This document shows, in pieces, positions 6,698-11,519 of a DNA stretch of 39,937 bases. How positions within the stretch are numbered: the stretch's first letter is position 1; the number at the start of each line of letters is the position of its first letter. The stretch covers positions 1-39,937 of IMG/VR virus record IMGVR_UViG_3300043449_000688; one strand, written 5' to 3'. Below the pieces are notes generated by a model. The model was not told the origin of the DNA, ran no database searches, and saw only the letters and a list, made by a program, of their open reading frames with translations. This DNA comes from a virus. Made by a program: the position numbers and the translations under genes.

Positions 6698-6774
6698 GAG
6701 GGGCTCACCCTCCCGCTCTGGCGTCAGCCAGCAGGGAGGGCCCACCCTCACCCACCACACCGCACCTAGACAAC
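6698..6774 (+). promoter_or_regulatory. Leader element B1: three tandem stem-loops + ACCCACCAC
   Basis: GAGGG-GCTCA-CCCTC (6698-6712), CTGGC-GTCA-GCCAG (6718-6731), GAGGG-CCCA-CCCTC (6736-6749), then ACCCACCAC (6750-6758) and CACCTAGAC (6763-6771) before ATG 6775. Every loop ends in CA. Confidence 0.7.
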
Positions 6775-7068
6775 ATGGACACCACGTACAACGGCTGGCG
6801 CAACCATGCGACGTGGGCCATTGGCCTGCATTGCATGGACTCCGTCGTCAGCTGGATCTGCGATGACCTGGACAGCTGGGGCAAGGATGACGACCTGGAC
6901 TCAGCCGTCGCCTTGTTTCAGGATCTTTTGGCTGAGCAGATCGAAGCGTCTGGCGTGGCCACGTATCCCCTGCTTTGGGATCTGCTGGATACGTCAGACA
7001 TTGATTGGTACAGCTTGGCTCGACATGCCCTCGAAGCAGCTGAGATCCCTCAACTGGTTGAGGCCTGA
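6775..7068 (+). CDS. Early protein with NGWxNxATW motif (phage DUF family)
   Basis: 97 aa. The N-terminus TTYNGWRNHATWAIGL matches the TYNGWxNYxTW signature of a small acidic family widespread in phages (I recall DUF7249). Acidic and helical, ending in an LARHALEAAEIPQLVEA helix. Function unknown. Followed after 3 bases by a small membrane-protein gene with which it probably shares a transcript. Confidence 0.75.
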   Translation: MDTTYNGWRNHATWAIGLHCMDSVVSWICDDLDSWGKDDDLDSAVALFQDLLAEQIEASGVATYPLLWDLLDTSDIDWYSLARHALEAAEIPQLVEA

Positions 7069-7071
7069 GCC

Positions 7072-7203
7072 ATGCGCCAATTCCTGACTGTGCTGGCCAC
7101 TGCTGCAGGTTCCGCCGTCCTATGGGCGGCCACCCTGCACGAACTGGCCAAAGCCCCGGTGACCCACACCGGAACCCAGCCCTACCACCAGGTAGACCGC
7201 TGA
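7072..7203 (+). CDS. Small single-pass membrane protein
   Basis: 43 aa from ATG 7072, three bases after the preceding stop. Residues 4-22 (FLTVLATAAGSAVLWAATL) form one membrane helix or an uncleaved signal anchor; the remainder is a short polar tail. Position among early genes suggests an envelope-acting protein such as superinfection exclusion, but that is speculation. Confidence 0.5.
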   Translation: MRQFLTVLATAAGSAVLWAATLHELAKAPVTHTGTQPYHQVDR

Positions 7204-7233
7204 TCCCATCACGGAGGGGCCCCGGCCCTTCCC

Positions 7234-7277
7234 TGCTGGGTTCACCAGCACCCACCCACCCATACCCACACCGACCG
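7234..7277 (+). promoter_or_regulatory. Leader element A2: stem-loop + ACCCACCCA
   Basis: TGCTGG, loop GTTCA, CCAGCA (7234-7250), then CCCACCCACC before ATG 7278. Same stem as A1 with a single loop change (C to T); no Shine-Dalgarno. Confidence 0.65.
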
Positions 7278-7505
7278 ATGCAAACCACCATCCGCCTCGG
7301 CTACTACCTCACCCCCCAGGAGCACGACGACAGGGCCAACAGCTGGGCCGACACCGCATCCCGCACCATCGCAGCTGGCCACCCTGTCACCATCGAAGGG
7401 ATCGACTGGCAGCCTGCCTGCCAAGCTCACGGCTTCTACGGCGCCATCCTGAAAGTGAAGGCGGCACACCGCCAACGCAAAGCGGCAGCCGCGGCCAACA
7501 CCTGA
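7278..7505 (+). CDS. Early hypothetical protein 5
   Basis: 75 aa from ATG 7278, chosen over an upstream in-frame ATG (7122) because of leader A2 and because the upstream part overlaps the 7072 gene. Starts MQTTIRLGYYLTPQEHDDRA and ends in a basic, Ala-rich tail (RQRKAAAAANT). No recognised family. Confidence 0.6.
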   Translation: MQTTIRLGYYLTPQEHDDRANSWADTASRTIAAGHPVTIEGIDWQPACQAHGFYGAILKVKAAHRQRKAAAAANT

Positions 7506-7535
7506 CTCTCTCCCAGGGGGCATCCCGCCCCCTCT

Positions 7536-7577
7536 GAGGGACTCACCCTCACCCACCACCACACACCCCTAAGAACC
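7536..7577 (+). promoter_or_regulatory. Leader element B2: stem-loop + ACCCACCAC
   Basis: GAGGG, loop ACTCA, CCCTC (7536-7550), directly followed by ACCCACCAC (7551-7559) and then ATG 7578. Shares flanking CTCTCCCAGGG with B1 (about 6669-6680 and 7507-7518). Confidence 0.7.
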
Positions 7578-7760
7578 ATGGCCTTACGTCTGGACGCGGT
7601 GCGTCGCATCGCCTCTGACCTGGATTACACCGTCGAGCGGGCAGCCGTAGACCACGGCCTGCCCATGCACGATGTGTGGGACGCAGATGACCACTACCTG
7701 GGGCGCCTCACCCTGCGAGGGTTGCGCCTGCTGATTGGCTCTGTGTCTGAGCAGGATTAA
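7578..7760 (+). CDS. Early hypothetical protein 6
   Basis: 60 aa from ATG 7578 after leader B2. Starts MALRLDAVRRIASDLDYTVE; the first helix plus a GRLTLRGLRLLIG segment gives a small mixed-charge protein without membrane segment. No family recognised. Confidence 0.6.
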   Translation: MALRLDAVRRIASDLDYTVERAAVDHGLPMHDVWDADDHYLGRLTLRGLRLLIGSVSEQD

Positions 7761-7832
7761 GAACCACAACAACGCCAGGTCCAGCCACCTCTCGCCGGGG
7801 CAGGCTGGGCCCGGTTCAACCCACCACCACCC

Positions 7833-8084
7833 ATGAAGAGATTCATTGTGTTGGCCCTGGCCATTGTGTTGGCCCCGGTCACAGCATCAGCCGATGACTT
7901 GCGTTCCTCTATCACTGACTTCTGCGCTGCCATCGTGGATGCCAACCAGATGGGCATCAGCGCAGCTCCTGGCACTGTGTTTGCAGAGCGCATCATCCGC
8001 CGCGCTAAGTCGGACTACAGCTACGTCGAGCTATGGCACCTGGCCAAAGGCATGGGCATCCCGTCCTGCCGTGCCATGTGGTGA
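7833..8084 (+). CDS. Early secreted protein (signal peptide)
   Basis: 83 aa from ATG 7833, 5 bases after an ACCCACCAC (7819-7827). A textbook signal peptide spans residues 1-20: MKR, hydrophobic FIVLALAIVLAPV, and TASA before DD. The mature ~63 residues carry two Cys (C31, C79) that could form a disulfide in the periplasm, and a helical core. An early phage protein sent to the envelope could block superinfection or modify the cell surface. Cyanophages and cyanobacteria both have small secreted proteins with similar C-termini (HLAKGMGIPSCRAMW), but I cannot assign a family. Confidence 0.75.
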   Translation: MKRFIVLALAIVLAPVTASADDLRSSITDFCAAIVDANQMGISAAPGTVFAERIIRRAKSDYSYVELWHLAKGMGIPSCRAMW

Positions 8085-8086
8085 CC

Positions 8087-8275
8087 ATGAAAGGACCTGC
8101 TCATCACCTGCTGTTGCAGGCAGCAGCCCGCCTCAATGCAGACGGGCACGTCGAACTGGCAGCAGACATCCTGCAGCTGGCCAGGCAATGGACACCGGAA
8201 TCAGAGCAGCAACTCGTTGGTCATCCCAATGTGTTGCCACTGCAGCAAGGCATGGAGCCCTTGCATGACACGTGA
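8087..8275 (+). CDS. Early hypothetical protein 8
   Basis: 62 aa from ATG 8087, two bases after the previous stop. HLLLQAAARLNADGHVELA and ADILQLARQWTPE form two helices. Soluble, function unknown. Its last 11 bases overlap a possible membrane ORF starting at 8265. Confidence 0.55.
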   Translation: MKGPAHHLLLQAAARLNADGHVELAADILQLARQWTPESEQQLVGHPNVLPLQQGMEPLHDT

Positions 8276-8423
8276 CGTCGCACTGAACACGGCCACCATT
8301 GTGTTGGTCCTTTGGTCCCTCGTCGGACTGGCTCACCAGATGAGCCACCCACCTACACCCACCCCACCTATTCCCCATGACACAAGAACCCACAGACCTG
8401 CAGCTGGCCCAGCTCTACCGTGA
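8265..8423 (+). CDS. Possible small membrane protein overlapping both neighbours
   Basis: 52 aa from ATG 8265. Residues ~8-24 (NTATIVLVLWSLVGLAHQ) form one membrane helix; the tail is Pro/His-rich low complexity because it reads through the C-rich leader of the 8377 gene. Overlaps its neighbours by 11 and 47 bases. The hydrophobic segment argues for reality, the tail composition against a conserved full length. Confidence 0.4.
   Translation: MTRDVALNTATIVLVLWSLVGLAHQMSHPPTPTPPIPHDTRTHRPAAGPALP
8328..8346 (+). promoter_or_regulatory. Leader-type stem-loop upstream of the 8377 gene
   Basis: CTGG-CTCA-CCAG (8328-8339) or, as an alternative fold, GGCTCA-CCAGA-TGAGCC (8330-8346), followed by ACCCACCTACACCCACC before ATG 8377. 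A degenerate member of the leader family, here inside a reading frame. Confidence 0.4.
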
Positions 8424-8529
8424 CTGGTGGAAGGACAGCTACGGCACCAGCCCCAACTCACAGGCCACCGTCATTGCCATTGCATGGGCCCGCCATGTGT
8501 TGGCTACCCAAGAGGCAGGCAATGACTGA
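8377..8529 (+). CDS. Early hypothetical protein, WWKDSYG motif
   Basis: 50 aa from ATG 8377. The core AQLYRDWWKDSYGTSPNSQA and a following AIAWARHVLAT helix match a small family I remember from marine Synechococcus phages. Ends with TGA overlapping the next ATG (ATGACTGA), so translation is coupled. Function unknown. Confidence 0.6.
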   Translation: MTQEPTDLQLAQLYRDWWKDSYGTSPNSQATVIAIAWARHVLATQEAGND

Positions 8530-8731
8530 CCTTTCCTCCTCTGCTCAGGCGGTGCTGGATGCCTTTTGGAAAGGCCTCATGTACCCAGACGATCTGAATG
8601 GAAGCAACATCGCCGCGGCCTTGCGAGCTGCTGCGGAGCAGTTGAGCTACGCCAGGGGGCCTGGCCTTGTTGTTGACGTTGACGACATCCTCGCTATTGC
8701 CACTGAGCTGGAGGCCTATGTCGATGACTGA
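8522..8731 (+). CDS. Early hypothetical protein, IAAALRAAAEQL motif
   Basis: 69 aa from ATG 8522 (MTDLSSSAQAVLDAF). IAAALRAAAEQL is the hallmark of a short family abundant in marine Synechococcus and their phages, from memory. Acidic C-terminus (LEAYVDD). Overlaps both neighbours by 8 bases using the same ATGACTGA junction, so it sits in a translationally coupled chain. Function unknown. Confidence 0.7.
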   Translation: MTDLSSSAQAVLDAFWKGLMYPDDLNGSNIAAALRAAAEQLSYARGPGLVVDVDDILAIATELEAYVDD

Positions 8732-9017
8732 CACCCAAGTGATGGCGACGCTGCGCAATGAGCTGCTCAACGCCATGTATGCCACCTTCCCCAGGCCGTT
8801 GGACAAGCGGACATTGGGAGAGGAGTGTCGGACTCGGTTCCTGACACGGGATAAGCAGTGGTACACCGACGCCCTCAACGAACAAGTGAAGGTGCTGGAG
8901 TACTCGGGCCTGGTCCGCCCGTCCAATGGGGGCTACACCCTCACGGAACGGGGACGCATGGACAGGCAACAGGCTGCCCGCTTCTTCCCTGTCACCACAC
9001 CACCCGATGCGGCATGA
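8724..9017 (+). CDS. Early winged-helix-like protein
   Basis: 97 aa from ATG 8724, which shares the ATGACTGA junction of the upstream gene (an alternative ATG lies at 8718). NEQVKVLEYSGLVRP followed by GGYTLTERGRM is the recognition helix and wing pattern of a winged-helix fold, as in small DNA-binding regulators. A role in early transcription control is plausible but unproven. Overlaps the next gene by ATGA. Confidence 0.6.
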   Translation: MTDTQVMATLRNELLNAMYATFPRPLDKRTLGEECRTRFLTRDKQWYTDALNEQVKVLEYSGLVRPSNGGYTLTERGRMDRQQAARFFPVTTPPDAA

Positions 9018-9301
9018 CCACTGACACCAACGCCATGCTGGCCGAGAGAGGCCAGCGATACGGTGACTTCATGGGCCATGCCCAGGTCACCATGAGTCTG
9101 AAGCTGGCCATCCGCAGCCATGTGTACAGCAAAGACATCAAGATGCAGCCCGACCAATGGGAAGCACTGGACATGATCTGCCACAAGATTGGTCGGATCG
9201 TGAACGGTGACCCCAACTACGTGGACAGCTGGCAAGACATTGCTGGCTACGCATCCCTGGTTTCCAACCGCTTGAGTGGCAATGACCTCCCCTTCGGATG
9301 A
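9014..9301 (+). CDS. DUF6378-like conserved phage protein
   Basis: 95 aa from ATG 9014. ERGQRYGDFMGHAQ, then WEALDMICHKIGRIVNGDPN and DSWQDIAGYASLV match a conserved all-helical family found in many phages (I recall DUF6378). The HxKIxRI and DxxxDIAGY pattern resembles MazG-like/NTP pyrophosphohydrolase helices, so nucleotide-pool control is possible but unproven. Member of the overlapping early chain. Confidence 0.8.
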   Translation: MTTDTNAMLAERGQRYGDFMGHAQVTMSLKLAIRSHVYSKDIKMQPDQWEALDMICHKIGRIVNGDPNYVDSWQDIAGYASLVSNRLSGNDLPFG

Positions 9302-9518
9302 CCTGCTGACTCGGTGCCTTGCCGAGTACTGGGACCCCAAGCACAGCGTTGCTGTGTTGCGCAGCCGTAGCCGGATGCGTGGTGTGGTTCAGCTGCTGGC
9401 TGATGAGCTGCGCAGCTGGGCACCTGATGAAGGGCAGGCCAGGATCTGCCACCTGGCCATCAACGAGGTGGCCGACCGTTTACTCCGTGACACCCAAGAC
9501 GATGCCTTACCAACCTGA
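9282..9518 (+). CDS. Early hypothetical protein 13
   Basis: 78 aa from ATG 9282 (a GTG at 9276 is possible), overlapping the previous gene by 20 bases. Helical and Arg-rich: SRSRMRGVVQLLADELRSW and AINEVADRLLRDTQ. No family recognised. Confidence 0.6.
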   Translation: MTSPSDDLLTRCLAEYWDPKHSVAVLRSRSRMRGVVQLLADELRSWAPDEGQARICHLAINEVADRLLRDTQDDALPT

Positions 9519-9660
9519 ATGGCGACAAGAGGATGAGCAACGGGTGCGCTCGATGGAGTGCCTCTACCTCATTGACCAACGCGACAAGTCTGACCACCCA
9601 CGCCGCCACACCTACACCGGGTTGTGGGAGCAGTACCGGGGGCAGAAGGCCAATGGCTAA
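9502..9660 (+). CDS. Early hypothetical protein, HTYTGLWEQYR motif
   Basis: 52 aa from ATG 9502 inside the previous gene's end. Strongly charged: ECLYLIDQRDKSDHPRRHTY then TGLWEQYRGQK. The H-x-YTGLWxxY pattern recurs in small cyanophage and cyanobacterial proteins, from memory. Overlaps the next gene by 8 bases. Confidence 0.55.
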   Translation: MPYQPEWRQEDEQRVRSMECLYLIDQRDKSDHPRRHTYTGLWEQYRGQKANG

Positions 9661-9892
9661 GCGCGAGAACTACGTCCTCACCTGGCAGGAGGACGACCGC
9701 CCTGTCATTGGTGAAGGACTGAGCCGCACTGCCAACATGACCGACCCGTTGTGGCTGGTGGATGTGGAGTTTGGCGCTGGCCCTCGCATGAAGAGCACCG
9801 TACGTGCAGCCAACAAAAGGGATGCACTGAAGTACGCAAAGAATCGCCACCCCAAAGCATCAAGCATCAACGTAATTGGCCGAGCCCGATGA
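9653..9892 (+). CDS. Early hypothetical protein 15
   Basis: 79 aa from ATG 9653, with an AGAAGG upstream that can act as ribosome site. Alternating beta-like stretches (YVLTWQEDDRPV, WLVDVEFG) end in a basic helix NKRDALKYAKNRHPKA. Coupled by ATGA to the next gene. Function unknown. Confidence 0.6.
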   Translation: MAKRENYVLTWQEDDRPVIGEGLSRTANMTDPLWLVDVEFGAGPRMKSTVRAANKRDALKYAKNRHPKASSINVIGRAR

Positions 9893-10236
9893 CACCATCT
9901 ATTCCCACTATGGACTACTTGCCTGAGAATGTGCACGACATCGTGCAATCAAAACCAACCAGCATGGACGCAGACAAGGAGGGACAGGTCTTGTACTTCC
10001 ACCCACGTCTTGGCTGGTACTCCGCTAACTGGACGTACGTCTTGCACACAGGTACGACACACTGGACCTACTGCCCTGAGCGCCCGCCTGTATCTGATGA
10101 AGATCCAAAAGCCCTGCGCCGCAAGGCGTTTGACGCATGGGCTTCATCGTTCGAGATTGAACTTACTGCTCCAACGAAAGCCTTTGCTGAGCTGGTATGG
10201 AACGCAGCATGGAACAAATTAAAGCCTGTCAATTAG
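9889..10236 (+). CDS. Early hypothetical protein 16
   Basis: 115 aa from ATG 9889 (ATGA overlap). Aromatic-rich middle (FHPRLGWYSANWTY, THWTYCPE) and a C-terminal AFAELVWNAAWNKL helix. Base composition is slightly poorer in GC than its neighbours. Last gene of the early chain; the following 86-bp gap carries a host-type promoter candidate for the integrase. Confidence 0.65.
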   Translation: MTPSIPTMDYLPENVHDIVQSKPTSMDADKEGQVLYFHPRLGWYSANWTYVLHTGTTHWTYCPERPPVSDEDPKALRRKAFDAWASSFEIELTAPTKAFAELVWNAAWNKLKPVN

Positions 10237-10262
10237 GATCCCTATACACGCTTATTGTTATC

Positions 10263-10290
10263 TTGACCTGCCCGCATTAGGGCAAATACT
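10263..10290 (+). promoter_or_regulatory. Sigma-70-like promoter with dyad in its spacer, upstream of integrase
   Basis: TTGACC (10263-10268), a 16-base spacer, then AATACT (10285-10290). The spacer is itself an inverted repeat TGCCC-GCATTA-GGGCA (10269-10284), a natural operator position. It could separate integrase control from the early chain. Confidence 0.45.
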
Positions 10291-10322
10291 GACCAACCAC
10301 CACCCACCACAGGAACACCACC

Positions 10323-11408
10323 ATGAAGGGGAAAGCCAGAGACGGGATACGCCAGCGTGGCAACAGCTACCTGGTTGACGTCACCGTCCAAGGTGAGCGA
10401 CGTACTGCCACCTACCAGAGCTACGAAGAAGCGGTCATCGGACGGCTGCAGCTGGAAGCTGAGCTGCGTGGTGCGGTGATCAAGCGGGAGGTGGCAGCAA
10501 CCACCGCCAGCTGGACCATGAAGAAGGCGTACGACACCACGCTGGAGATGCGGTGGCGTGACACCAAGAACGAAGTGAAGGCAGCCCGTAATGCACGGGA
10601 CGCTGTGTCGTTCTTCGGCAACGACCGACCCATGGATTCCATTCGGATGGCTGACGTGGATGAGTACGTCAAGCACCTGCGCAAGAAGAGCAACAGCCCG
10701 GGCACCATCAACCGCAAGCTGGCCAGCCTGTCGGCCATGTTCACCGATGCCGAGGAGCGGGGTGGCTGCATCAAGAAGCCACGGCTGATCCGCCAACCGG
10801 AGCCCACGCATCGCATCCGGTACCTGTCGCCAGAAGAGGAGCAGCTACTGGCCAGCTTGATGATTCAGTGGAATCAACCGGCTGTGCTGGAAGCCATCAC
10901 CGTGCTGCTCGATACGGGCATGAGGGTGGGCGAGCTGCTCAACCTGCAGATCAAGGACATCGACCTGCGGGAGAACATCATCTCCATCTGGCAGAACAAG
11001 GGTGACCTGCCCCGCTCTGTGCCCATGACCCATCGGGTGCGGGAGATCATCGCTGGTCGGTGTGCTGCCAGCCGCGGCCTGGTTTTCTACAACCTGACCC
11101 GTGAAACCTTGCGGTACTACTGGGATCGGGCACGGTCAGCCATGGGCCTGGACGATGACGACCAGTTTGTGCCTCATGCCCTGCGCCACACCTGCGCCAC
11201 CCGGTTGGTGCAGTCAGGCGTCAGCCTGTACGTGGTGCAGAAGATCCTTGGTCACAGCTCCATCCAAGTCACAGAGAAGTACGCACACCTGTCCCAGCGC
11301 GAGCTGAAGGATGCCATCAAGGTGCTGCAAGGGACCGTCATCCCCGCCCTGCAACCTGTTGCGAAGCCCGCAACATTTGTTGCCGAGGCGATGGCAGCCC
11401 ATCGCTAA
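10323..11408 (+). CDS. int: Tyrosine recombinase / phage integrase
   Basis: 361 aa from ATG 10323, 12 bases after ACCCACCAC (10302-10310). An N-terminal arm-binding region, a SAM-like core-binding domain (about 55-140), and the catalytic domain with R201 (TGMRVGELL), H285 and R288 (HALRHTCATRL), H311 (LGHSSIQV) and the nucleophile Y320 (EKYAHLS). All core catalytic residues I could check are present, so it looks active. It is directly followed by a tRNA-derived segment, the expected attP. Cyanopodoviruses such as P-SSP7 carry an integrase in the same place before the RNA polymerase. Confidence 0.95.
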   Translation: MKGKARDGIRQRGNSYLVDVTVQGERRTATYQSYEEAVIGRLQLEAELRGAVIKREVAATTASWTMKKAYDTTLEMRWRDTKNEVKAARNARDAVSFFGNDRPMDSIRMADVDEYVKHLRKKSNSPGTINRKLASLSAMFTDAEERGGCIKKPRLIRQPEPTHRIRYLSPEEEQLLASLMIQWNQPAVLEAITVLLDTGMRVGELLNLQIKDIDLRENIISIWQNKGDLPRSVPMTHRVREIIAGRCAASRGLVFYNLTRETLRYYWDRARSAMGLDDDDQFVPHALRHTCATRLVQSGVSLYVVQKILGHSSIQVTEKYAHLSQRELKDAIKVLQGTVIPALQPVAKPATFVAEAMAAHR

Positions 11409-11410
11409 GT

Positions 11411-11510
11411 CATTGATTCTGGTGGGCCCCCCGGGAGTCGAACCCGGCACCAACGGATTATGAGACCCGGGCTCCACCAGGTCAGTGCTTGCCATGCAAC
11501 CCATTGATTC
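11411..11510. repeat. 9-bp direct repeats flanking the attP-like segment
   Basis: CATTGATTC occurs at 11411-11419 and again at 11502-11510, bracketing the tRNA-derived core. Such repeats can be integrase arm-type sites. Nine bases is short enough to be chance. Confidence 0.4.
11420..11464 (-). other. attP: Putative attP: 3' half of tRNA-Met(CAU)
   Basis: On the minus strand the segment reads as a tRNA 3' half: anticodon loop CTCATAA (CAU anticodon, 11458-11464), TCCGT, variable loop, T-arm CCGGG-TTCGACT-CCCGG, GGGGCCC, discriminator A and encoded CCA (11420-11422). The 5' side does not complete the anticodon stem and no 5' acceptor strand is present, so it is not a whole tRNA. A D-arm-like GGTGGAGC just beyond (about 11471-11478) may be chance or a longer match. 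A tRNA 3' half beside an integrase is the standard attP layout; integration would restore the host tRNA gene. Confidence 0.8.
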
Positions 11511-11519
11511 CCCACGCAA

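Noticed and set aside
11420-11480. Complete functional tRNA gene
   Set aside because: Only the 3' half is present; no 5' acceptor strand and the anticodon stem 5' side does not pair. Best read as attP.
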